From NCBI RefSeq assembly GCF_042431545.1, contig NZ_JBHLYX010000030.1: a stretch of 64,000 nt of DNA, one strand, 5' to 3'. The notes under the pieces are model-generated. The model was not told where the DNA came from, ran no database searches, and saw only the letters and a list, made by a program, of their open reading frames with translations. Below are positions 34,408-41,457 of the stretch, one piece after another. How positions within the stretch are numbered: the stretch's first letter is position 1; the number at the start of each line of letters is the position of its first letter. The translations under genes and the position numbers were made by a program. Source of the DNA: Pseudoalteromonas xiamenensis. GTDB taxonomy: Bacteria > Pseudomonadota > Gammaproteobacteria > Enterobacterales > Alteromonadaceae.

Positions 34408-34552
34408 TGCTTTTTCCTGTTAATAACTCAACTAAAGCGATTGCCTAACATTAGATGTAAAATAGTAACCACCCTCATCAAGATTGCTTTTAAAGTCACT
34501 TTCACCAAAAGTAACTTTAAAAACCCCCTAAGTAATCGTATTCCCTATAACC

Positions 34553-34590
34553 AAAAGCGAGTGACTAACAACCAATAGTCAATCGCTTTA
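34553..34590 (-). terminator. Terminator after the tail-collar gene
   Basis: AAAGCGA(G)TGACT pairs with AGTCA(A)TCGCTTT across a 10-nt loop, 14 bp past the stop of the collar gene; on the minus strand TTTTGG follows. It separates the collar gene cluster from the giant gene, which then needs its own promoter. Confidence 0.7.
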
Positions 34591-34603
34591 TCTCTTTAAC
34601 GGT

Positions 34604-35209
34604 TTAGGCTCGTGAAGGATAAATCCCTTGCATCGCTATCAACCAATTTAGGGGCATCACTGGATTAATAATGTTTATGGGGGAGTTTGAGCCTGTATCT
34701 CCAACTACAACATTTCCAGCTATGGTGCCGCCTTGAATATCTAGACCCAAAATGTCAACCGTTTCGAAACCCAACCCTTGCTTAGCAAACCCTGGACTGG
34801 CATTGGCTGCAATGTAAGATTCGTCATCTGGCTCCACTACCGAGCCTATGTTCGTTGCAACTCTTAATGTGCCACTGGCAGGCTCACTCGCAGTTTGTAC
34901 AAATTGAGCAGCGTGATTATGTGATGGCATTTGCGCAAGGGTCATCGTGACAAACTCTCGGCCCATTTTAAAGCCCTGCCTATAATCTTGGCCTCCGGGC
35001 ATTTGGCCCTGCCCGACTGGGCTTCGGCCACGTAAGTCAGGTAACCCAAATGTAGTTCTGGCATCACCGCCATATTGGGCACCAAGTAATGAAAACAGAG
35101 CTGTATTTTCGCTAATCGCTTGAATTTGGCCAAAGCACATAGCCCAATTCTCAATTGTAAACATGCCGCCAAAAGTGGTTAGCGTGCCAAGATAAGGTTC
35201 AGTAGCCAT
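34604..35209 (-). CDS. Phage tail collar domain protein (MdpB-like)
   Basis: 201 aa of the microcystin-dependent-protein/tail-collar family. It has the start MATEPYLGTLTTFGGMFTI, core WAMCFGQIQAISENTALFSLLGAQYGGD, FGLPDLRGRSPVGQG, the SHNHAA metal-type motif and the end VMPLNWLIAMQGIYPSRA. In phages the domain sits in tail fibres; bacterial copies occur outside prophages, often beside surface proteins and in small operons. No other phage gene is near, so this is not a prophage remnant. It lies between the unknown 161-aa gene and the giant surface protein on the same strand. The role is probably extracellular or fibre-like, but unproven. Confidence 0.9.
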   Translation of the reverse strand: MATEPYLGTLTTFGGMFTIENWAMCFGQIQAISENTALFSLLGAQYGGDARTTFGLPDLRGRSPVGQGQMPGGQDYRQGFKMGREFVTMTLAQMPSHNHAAQFVQTASEPASGTLRVATNIGSVVEPDDESYIAANASPGFAKQGLGFETVDILGLDIQGGTIAGNVVVGDTGSNSPINIINPVMPLNWLIAMQGIYPSRA

Positions 35210-35337
35210 ATTTATTCCTCTATGTTTGTTTACATACCTTGTTGTGACTATGCCGCTCTCGATACTGGCCTAACATAGTCTTGGTTACTTCTTACTACTC
35301 TTACTGCTTATATAATTTACGTCTCTACAATTTAAGC

Positions 35338-35823
35338 CTACGCTGACTCATCTTTATTCTCTTCAGGCGCTCCAGCGCTAAACACTGGCGGTATAAAAAA
35401 CTCAGGTAAAGAAACTTTGCGTGCTTCGCCATCTATTACTTTGTCTAGACAAATCGTACCCAAGTCATTCACACTCAATTGCAATTGAGCATCTTCTTCA
35501 CTTGTTGGAAAGCGCCAATACAGCTCGGTGGTTTTGTACCGTAACAAGGCCATCTGGTCATATTTATCAAAGTCGCAAGGGTTTTCACAAAACCTATCAT
35601 GAATGCTCTCTAGCCTTTGTTCACCCAAAAACTGCACCAGGAGCTGGCCCATCCCTGGTATATCAACAATACTGCTTTGACCACTTTTAACAACTAACTC
35701 CCCAATCCCCTCTTTTGGAGCAACCTGCTGCGCATCGTTTGCACTTGGGTAACTTCCATTGTTAAAGGGGTATATGAGCAACTCATAATCATACCGATTA
35801 GTCAGATTTATCTTTATGTTCAT
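35338..35823 (-). CDS. Hypothetical protein in the tail-collar cluster
   Basis: 161 aa, start ATG 35823. No signal peptide or transmembrane segment. It reads as a mostly beta protein (MNIKINLTNRYDYELLIYPF; SIVDIPGMGQLLVQFLGEQ) with an acidic tail GAPEENKDESA. Two cysteines lie close together in RFCENPCDFD. I do not recognise the family. It is 128 bp from the collar gene and 137 bp from the formyltransferase, all on the minus strand. It could be a partner or chaperone of the collar protein. Confidence 0.75.
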   Translation of the reverse strand: MNIKINLTNRYDYELLIYPFNNGSYPSANDAQQVAPKEGIGELVVKSGQSSIVDIPGMGQLLVQFLGEQRLESIHDRFCENPCDFDKYDQMALLRYKTTELYWRFPTSEEDAQLQLSVNDLGTICLDKVIDGEARKVSLPEFFIPPVFSAGAPEENKDESA

Positions 35824-35960
35824 ACCTATCTCGCTTCTGAGGTTAATGTCAGCGCAAAGTTAGAATGCAGAATTGATAAACACACTAGCCAAACTACTAT
35901 CATTTCTTTCTTAACTGAGCTTTCTAAAAAAAAATTGCTTATAATTATCAAATTGCTCCA

Positions 35961-36917
35961 TCATCCAATCTGTCTGCTGCCGATATGCGCGTCACTGCCC
36001 AGCTCCATACCAGGCTCTAAACAGAACAGCAGAGCAAAACGATATCCATCGAACGTACCTTGATGCGTATTGACGACATCTATACTCACAGCACCATCCA
36101 ACGTTTTAACAACCAGACCCACTCTTTTATCCAATTGCGTAATTGTGCCGGGCTTAATACCTAGCAAGTTGCAATCAACTTTGCTTGCTTGTAGGAGTTG
36201 AAACGTACTTTGACGAAACATAAATAGGGCTGAGGCAACATCAGAATTACCAGCACGAGCCATGTTGGAGATATCTGTGGCACTGTGTTTTAGCCAATTG
36301 ATTAGCACGTCAGATTGCGTCAATTGTGGAGCACTTTGCGAGCTACTTTGTGCTTGTGATCGCCAAATCAACTGATTGGTGTTACTCATCTCAATATATT
36401 CAGAGACAAGATGTGGTAAGGCTTGAGCAACGTTGTAGTGGACACATCTAATCGTATCAAACGGGTGAATAGCAATACTGACTTCACAGCCGATATCACC
36501 TGCATCCAACTGTTCAGTGACTTTGTGCAATGTAAGCTTGGTTGATGACTCACCATTTCGAATCTGCCAATATAAAGGTTGAGGCCCTCGATATTCCGGC
36601 AGTGGACTTGGATGTATATTGACGAGATGGCTTTGAAAATACTGAATTAAAGAAGGCCGAACCTTGTGTCTAAATAAATAAATAATACCGCGATCGACCC
36701 CTATATTATCTAATTGAGCTAAAAGAGGTTGATCTTGTTGTTCATGGTATCGAAGCATAGTGATTTGTTGTTGTTGCAGCCACTGTTGGAGCTGAAACAG
36801 ATCAGGGTTCGCATCCGCGTCTGGTAACACAACACATGCAAGCAGACCGGCTTGACGTAAATACTCTATCGCTGGAACACTAAGAGAACTGCCTGTAAAA
36901 AAGGCAAATTTAAGCAT
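35961..36917 (-). CDS. Folate-dependent formyltransferase (Fmt-like)
   Basis: 318 aa with the formyl_trans_N fold: catalytic Asn/His in HLVNIHPSPLPEYRGPQPLY and Asp in EQLDAGDIG, as in GART/Fmt/ArnA. A C-terminal Fmt-like domain follows (VLINWLKHSATDISNMARAG, then KRVGLVVKTLDG). The housekeeping fmt lies elsewhere in related genomes, beside def, so this copy probably formylates another amine such as a sugar or peptide. It starts within the last 8 bp of the PRMT-like gene, so both are made together, pointing to a shared modification pathway. The substrate cannot be told from sequence. Confidence 0.82.
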   Translation of the reverse strand: MLKFAFFTGSSLSVPAIEYLRQAGLLACVVLPDADANPDLFQLQQWLQQQQITMLRYHEQQDQPLLAQLDNIGVDRGIIYLFRHKVRPSLIQYFQSHLVNIHPSPLPEYRGPQPLYWQIRNGESSTKLTLHKVTEQLDAGDIGCEVSIAIHPFDTIRCVHYNVAQALPHLVSEYIEMSNTNQLIWRSQAQSSSQSAPQLTQSDVLINWLKHSATDISNMARAGNSDVASALFMFRQSTFQLLQASKVDCNLLGIKPGTITQLDKRVGLVVKTLDGAVSIDVVNTHQGTFDGYRFALLFCLEPGMELGSDAHIGSRQIG

Positions 36918-38169
36918 CAGTCTGTCCTTGTATTTTCACTGGCACAAAACCCGGCAGGCCACTCAATTGATAAAAGAATTGCACCGTATCGCCACTACTC
37001 GCAACAAAATGCGTGTGCTCGAGATCTTTTGGTTTCAAGTCTATATAAATACTGGTGTCAGGCCGTGGATGTGTAATGCCTGAGTCATATTGCTCCACGC
37101 CTTCTTGTGCAAACGTTTCTATCTGCGCATATACGGCGAAAATCCGTTTACTCATATCAGTAACACCAACGGGCAATACAACTTGGTTCGCTGGCACTAC
37201 TTTAACGCCACCCTCTAACTCGACTTCTTCCAAACCCAGTAATGTAGATTTGTTGATTTTCATGATCTCGCCAAGTTCAATCCTATCCTGCTGTGCTACA
37301 TCTGAAAGCATGGTTGAGTGGCTATAATCCGCGGCTTTCCACTGTTGGTTAAACTCCGTCTCACCGATCACCATCATGCCTCTAACCGATACATTTTGAG
37401 GGATCATCCAGCCATCGATATTGAGAAATTGGACTAAATGCTTAGCAATACTTAATTGCCCTTCTTTGGTAAAGCCATGCTGCATGGCTTCTAGCACTAA
37501 TAAATCAATGCCTACATCTGGCACAAATTGTGTTGCATCCACTTCTTCAATTAACGAAATATACTCGTCTAGCTGTAAGTCTTTTACGAGCTGACGCAAC
37601 GTCATAACAGCGCCGGGTTGAACATCGATCAACATGACCTGAAGTTGCTGAGCACTGTATTTTTTTGTGTCTTTGTAATAACTCAATAAAGGTAAGATTA
37701 GCGGTGCAAAAGGCCCACAAGCTGGGTATAAAATGTTGATTTTAGCTTTGTGCTTAATCTTGCTTTGGATCGCTTTATCAATGCCTCTTGCATACCCTTT
37801 TATACGGTAAACATCTTTTATCGTGTGCTTACAATTATACGGTGACATGATAAGACCCGTAGGCGAGATGTACTGACGGGTTAGTACTTCTTGACTCAGC
37901 TCTGCAAGTGCCATTGACTGCACAGCTTGGTCATACATAGTTTCAAACGCTTTGACTAATTGATGATGAGTTACTTTTGTATCACTCAATATCAGGCTAA
38001 TTGCGTCAACAAAGCTTTTTTGCAATAGCTCGATACGTTGTTCAACACTGATTTTAGATTGTAATAATGACTCAAGTTGAGTTCGAATAGAGTGTTTAAG
38101 TAGTGAGTCTATGCTCGGTTCAGCATAAGCTGAAACGGGTTTACCGTTTGTTCCTTTTAATCTTTCCAT
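36910..38169 (-). CDS. PRMT-like SAM-dependent methyltransferase
   Basis: 419 aa. Motif I NILYPACGPFAPLIL and acidic motif II VMLIDVQP indicate a class I methyltransferase. The following VLEAMQHGFTKEGQL and FLNIDGWMIPQNVSVR resemble the double-E region and post-I strand of protein arginine methyltransferases, and a beta-rich C-terminal half follows, as in that family. Bacterial proteins of this kind are poorly characterised. The frame opens at a TTG (38232), but ATG 38169 (MERLKGTNG), with GGTGG upstream, is preferred. It is first of the methyltransferase-formyltransferase-unknown-collar series. Confidence 0.7.
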   Translation of the reverse strand: MERLKGTNGKPVSAYAEPSIDSLLKHSIRTQLESLLQSKISVEQRIELLQKSFVDAISLILSDTKVTHHQLVKAFETMYDQAVQSMALAELSQEVLTRQYISPTGLIMSPYNCKHTIKDVYRIKGYARGIDKAIQSKIKHKAKINILYPACGPFAPLILPLLSYYKDTKKYSAQQLQVMLIDVQPGAVMTLRQLVKDLQLDEYISLIEEVDATQFVPDVGIDLLVLEAMQHGFTKEGQLSIAKHLVQFLNIDGWMIPQNVSVRGMMVIGETEFNQQWKAADYSHSTMLSDVAQQDRIELGEIMKINKSTLLGLEEVELEGGVKVVPANQVVLPVGVTDMSKRIFAVYAQIETFAQEGVEQYDSGITHPRPDTSIYIDLKPKDLEHTHFVASSGDTVQFFYQLSGLPGFVPVKIQGQTDA

Positions 38170-38325
38170 GATTTTACCACCAAATTGGAAAATCTTATTT
38201 AACAAAAATTTTTCATTAAAAACATAGTTCAAACAAGGGAAAAAGTCTGTTCTTTTAGCGCTTTTTACTTTTTATTTTTTATTTGGGCGCATTACTCCAG
38301 TAAAACCAAATTATTTACTACTGTA

Positions 38326-38344
38326 CATTACAGTGCATTACAGT
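38326..38344. promoter_or_regulatory. CATTACAGT direct repeat in a divergent promoter region
   Basis: CATTACAGT at 38326-38334 and 38336-38344 (10-bp period), preceded by ACTGTA (38320-38325), between the PRMT-like gene and the AlkB-like gene. It is a candidate site for a regulator shared by both. It does not fit a LexA box (spacing wrong). Confidence 0.4.
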
Positions 38345-38406
38345 TGATTGATAATGCAACTAAACTGCTGCTATTTTAGGTTAAACAATGATCTGCGATA
38401 ATTTTT

Positions 38407-39000
38407 ATGAAATTAAATCTAGCCTGTGATGCACACTTCCATTCTCACTTTATTCCTTCTGATTGCGCTCAACGAGTAACGAATGAAATTACAAAAAACT
38501 TCGATCTGAGTAAACCGGAGCAAATACGATTTCCAGATGGTCGAGAGCTAGGTGTTTGGCCTTGGAAAATGAACTTTTTAAGCCCTCGTTTATATGAATC
38601 GAAAGAATTCTTATCGCATCACGGCAGAAGCACTCTGGTATTTGATGAGTTGTTAGGTGTAATGCATGCAGTAAACAAACTTCTAGGGACTGAATTTGAT
38701 GTATGTGTATGTCTTTATTACCCCAATGGCGATGAGTATATTGATTTCCACTCAGATCTTCCTGCTTTTGGTCCTACAGACACCATTGCCTCTTTGAGTA
38801 TTGGCGCAACCCGAAACTTTATTATTCGAGATGGAAACTCAAAAGAAGAGGTACTCAATTTGGAACTTGAAAGTTGCTCGTTACTGGTAATGGGAGAAGG
38901 TTTTCAAACCATGTATGAGCATGCATTACAAAAAAATGAACGCATTTGCTCAGACAGGTATAACTTCTCTTTTAGAAAATTTCAATTTTCCACACCATGA
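38407..39000 (+). CDS. AlkB-like 2OG-Fe(II) dioxygenase
   Basis: 197 aa. The double-stranded beta-helix core and metal ligands are readable: CLYYPNGDEYIDFHSD (HxD), ASLSIGATRNFIIRD, a distal His in MYEHALQKN, and the 2-oxoglutarate Arg in YNFSFRKFQF. This is the AlkB pattern (N/YxxGxxxxxxHxD ... SLSLG ... H ... RxxxTFR). AlkB proteins demethylate alkylated bases; related enzymes act on RNA, protein or small molecules. Position beside a methyltransferase on the opposite strand is suggestive, but DNA repair remains the default reading. It converges with the unknown gene 39127-39930. Confidence 0.88.
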   Translation: MKLNLACDAHFHSHFIPSDCAQRVTNEITKNFDLSKPEQIRFPDGRELGVWPWKMNFLSPRLYESKEFLSHHGRSTLVFDELLGVMHAVNKLLGTEFDVCVCLYYPNGDEYIDFHSDLPAFGPTDTIASLSIGATRNFIIRDGNSKEEVLNLELESCSLLVMGEGFQTMYEHALQKNERICSDRYNFSFRKFQFSTP

Positions 39001-39126
39001 GTTTGATGGGTGTGGAAGTCACAACGGAATTTGAAGAAGCATATCAAGCTTTGCCCTATTCGCCTGTTCTACATTGCATCGAACAACCAAACGACAGGCT
39101 TACTGACGTTTATACGTCGCATTGTT

Positions 39127-39930
39127 TCAAACTTGCACCATCACACTGTTGGGGAGAGCTTGGCAACTGATAACAGCGTTATTTCGGTGCTCTATATCGT
39201 TGTATAAAGCAGCTTGTCGATATTGTTCGCAAAAGCTTATCGGACAACCTTGTTGAGACAAAAAGGTCGAGGCCTTATTGATTTGGTTAAGCATGCGTTG
39301 CCAACTTTGTATCACCTGCTCTGGCGGATTGGGGGTATCTCGTAACACCCGTTCAGAAAGTTGAAACTGACTATTCATCGCTACAGCAACCATATTGTCG
39401 TTAGCAGCTGCAAGCCAACTGATGCCTTTTTTATTCACGCAAATTAGTGGAAAGTAAGGAGCTAAAGCTGGCAGTACCGTGTTAGTGTAAATCTCGACTT
39501 CCCAGTATTTTTTGGCAATCTCACTAAATTTTTCAAACGTTGTAATAGGGTGAAAGTTAGCTTTATCTAGTTCGACGATTTCAACACGGGGTTTATTGGG
39601 GTAAACCGTGTCATTGCTTACATCCACATACCACTTGCCAATAATCATCGCATTTTGAAAATATTCATCTCGAAGCGATCCCCACGCCTTTTCGATTACG
39701 CCTCCTTGTTTTAGGTAAGCGTTGATCTTTTGAAATGGCGCTGAGGTATTACTTTCAAGGGCTTTGACAAAACGCGTGTACACTTCATCACGAATTTCCT
39801 TACAGCGACCCAAAGGATAAGGCTTTCCAGAGAAATAAGGAAAATGTGGCAATAAAGTGAGATCGGACTCAACGCGCAACATCACGAGCTGCTTTTCCAG
39901 TTCAAATAATTCAGCTTGATTCAATTCCAT
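39127..39930 (-). CDS. Hypothetical protein
   Basis: 267 aa from ATG 39930 (MELNQAELFELEKQ), which has GGAG upstream; the frame continues to a TTG at 39996, which is less likely. No signal peptide or transmembrane segment. It shows HFPYFSGKPYPLGRCKEIRDEV near the N-terminus, then WYVDVSNDTVYPNKPRVEIVEL, ending in a helical region. I do not recognise a domain. It converges with the AlkB-like gene and diverges from gmk, so it stands alone as a transcript. Confidence 0.7.
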   Translation of the reverse strand: MELNQAELFELEKQLVMLRVESDLTLLPHFPYFSGKPYPLGRCKEIRDEVYTRFVKALESNTSAPFQKINAYLKQGGVIEKAWGSLRDEYFQNAMIIGKWYVDVSNDTVYPNKPRVEIVELDKANFHPITTFEKFSEIAKKYWEVEIYTNTVLPALAPYFPLICVNKKGISWLAAANDNMVAVAMNSQFQLSERVLRDTPNPPEQVIQSWQRMLNQINKASTFLSQQGCPISFCEQYRQAALYNDIEHRNNAVISCQALPNSVMVQV

Positions 39931-40305
39931 GCCTGTCTCCGATTGGGGGTGACCTAAAGGGAATGACACAGTCAGTCGTTCCAGTTCAATACGCAAACCC
40001 TACCGATTTCCAAATATTGTGTCTATTGTCATAAGGGTTTCTTGTAAATTAATGTGATACCTAACTTGCAGACAAGCTGGCGCACGCGCTGCCAACACAG
40101 TATTATATCGCCAATAATACGATGAGTTTTAAAAAACCGCGCGTCTTCGTCTACAACTGCAAATATGCAAAAGCTTGAATCAGCGTATTGAACAGCAGTC
40201 GGGATAGCCAAATCTCAAACGAACAAGATTGAGGCTTAGACTCGGATTGGTTACAATGCGCCTCTTTTTTTGATAATACGTCAAGCAATTCGTAAGAGAG
40301 TCGGT
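39931..40305. other. Divergent intergenic region before gmk
   Basis: 375 bp without a recognisable gene. The right end holds the gmk promoter; the rest shows no repeat or RNA that I can identify. Confidence 0.5.
40229..40257 (+). promoter_or_regulatory. gmk promoter
   Basis: TTGAGG (40229-40234), 17-bp spacer, TACAAT (40252-40257), 49 bp before the gmk start. Confidence 0.65.
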
Positions 40306-40929
40306 ATGGCAAATTTAGCTCGTGGCAACTTGTTTATTCTATCAGCGCCGTCAGGTGCGGGAAAATCAAGTTTAATCAAAGCACTGTTAGAAAAACACGA
40401 CAACGTAAAAGTGTCTGTGTCTCATACCACGCGTCAGCCTCGTCCAGGGGAAGAAAACGCGGTGCACTATCATTTTGTTACGGTAGACGCTTTTAAAGCA
40501 TTAATTGAGGCCGGTGACTTTTTCGAGTGGGCTAAAGTGTTCGATAATTTTTACGGCACGTCTAAGCAGGCGATTGAGACTCAGCTTGCCAGCGGCATTG
40601 ATGTATTTTTAGATATTGATTGGCAAGGCGCTCGTCAAGTTCGTGAGCTCGTGCCTGACGTTAAAACGATTTTTATTCTTCCACCTTCACGTGAAGAGCT
40701 TGAGCGCCGTTTAAATAATCGCGGTCAAGACAGTCAAGAAATCATTGCCGCTCGTATGGCAGAAGCGAAATCAGAATCGTCACACTATTGTGAGTTCGAT
40801 TATGTGCTTGTTAACGATGATTTCGACACAACACTGAATGAGTTAGAGTCCATTGTGTTAGCTGCGCGCTTACAAACCAAAAATCAAACGGTTAAGCACC
40901 AGCAACTCATTGATGAATTACTACGCTAA
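40306..40929 (+). CDS. gmk: Guanylate kinase
   Basis: Converts GMP/dGMP and ATP to GDP/dGDP. 207 aa starting MANLARGNLFILSAPSGAGK (P-loop SAPSGAGKSSL), VSHTTRQPRPGE for GMP binding, and DIDWQGARQVR. The start at 40306 matches the usual length; the frame opens 36 bp earlier. yicC-gmk is the common order in relatives, so the 17.7 kb between attR and gmk, on top of the island, is an accessory insertion. Confidence 0.97.
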   Translation: MANLARGNLFILSAPSGAGKSSLIKALLEKHDNVKVSVSHTTRQPRPGEENAVHYHFVTVDAFKALIEAGDFFEWAKVFDNFYGTSKQAIETQLASGIDVFLDIDWQGARQVRELVPDVKTIFILPPSREELERRLNNRGQDSQEIIAARMAEAKSESSHYCEFDYVLVNDDFDTTLNELESIVLAARLQTKNQTVKHQQLIDELLR

Positions 40930-40981
40930 GTTATCCAGCTACAGCGAACAGTTGGAAGTTAGCAAAAATTAACCATGGTGC

Positions 40982-41010
40982 TTGGCGAAATCGACACCAT
41001 ACAGTACACT
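40982..41010 (+). promoter_or_regulatory. rpoZ promoter
   Basis: TTGGCG (40982-40987), 17-bp spacer, TACACT (41005-41010), upstream of rpoZ. Confidence 0.6.
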
Positions 41011-41045
41011 ACCCGTTTCCGAGTGAATAATTTTGGAGTGCATAG

Positions 41046-41321
41046 ATGGCTCGCGTAACTGTTGAAGATGCAGTAGAACAAATTGGTAACCGTTTTGATT
41101 TAATCCTTGTTGCGGCACGCCGTGCGCGTCAAATCGCAGTCGGTGGCAAAGACCCTATGGTTGAGCCAGAAAACGACAAGCCTACCGTTATCGCTCTACG
41201 TGAAATCGAAAAAGGTCTTGTCGATTCAAGCTCTCTAGATCGCATCGATCGTGAAGAGCAGCAGCACCAAGAAGCCGCTGAACTTGCAGCTGTAGCTGCG
41301 ATTGTTGGCGGTAAGCGCTAA
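41046..41321 (+). CDS. rpoZ: RNA polymerase omega subunit
   Basis: 91 aa (E. coli 91), MARVTVEDAVEQIGNRFDLI and RRARQIAVGGKDP. Omega helps assemble the beta' subunit and contributes to a ppGpp binding site on RNA polymerase. It lies between gmk and spoT as usual, with its own promoter and followed by a terminator, so expression can be set apart from spoT. Confidence 0.98.
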   Translation: MARVTVEDAVEQIGNRFDLILVAARRARQIAVGGKDPMVEPENDKPTVIALREIEKGLVDSSSLDRIDREEQQHQEAAELAAVAAIVGGKR

Positions 41322-41336
41322 GCACACAGTTTGAAT

Positions 41337-41365
41337 AGCCAACCCACTTGGGTTGGCTTTTTTAA
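41337..41365 (+). terminator. rpoZ terminator
   Basis: AGCCAACCC-ACTT-GGGTTGGCT followed by T6. Confidence 0.9.
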
Positions 41366-41388
41366 TTCTATTCATTGCCTTTGTGCCG

Positions 41389-41417
41389 TTGGCATCCCTC
41401 TCATTTCATCGTATATT
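41389..41417 (+). promoter_or_regulatory. spoT promoter
   Basis: TTGGCA (41389-41394), 17-bp spacer, TATATT (41412-41417), about 40 bp before spoT and after the rpoZ terminator. Confidence 0.65.
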
Positions 41418-41457
41418 CTAAGCATCACTATACCCTTTCAGGAACATTGGAGTGTGA

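Noticed and set aside
34604..35209. Prophage remnant suggested by the tail-collar gene
   Set aside because: No other phage structural, lysis or replication gene is near; bacterial MdpB-type copies are known outside prophages.
38320..38344. Possible LexA box before the AlkB-like gene
   Set aside because: The CTG...CAG half sites are 7 bp apart, not the 10 needed for the gammaproteobacterial box.
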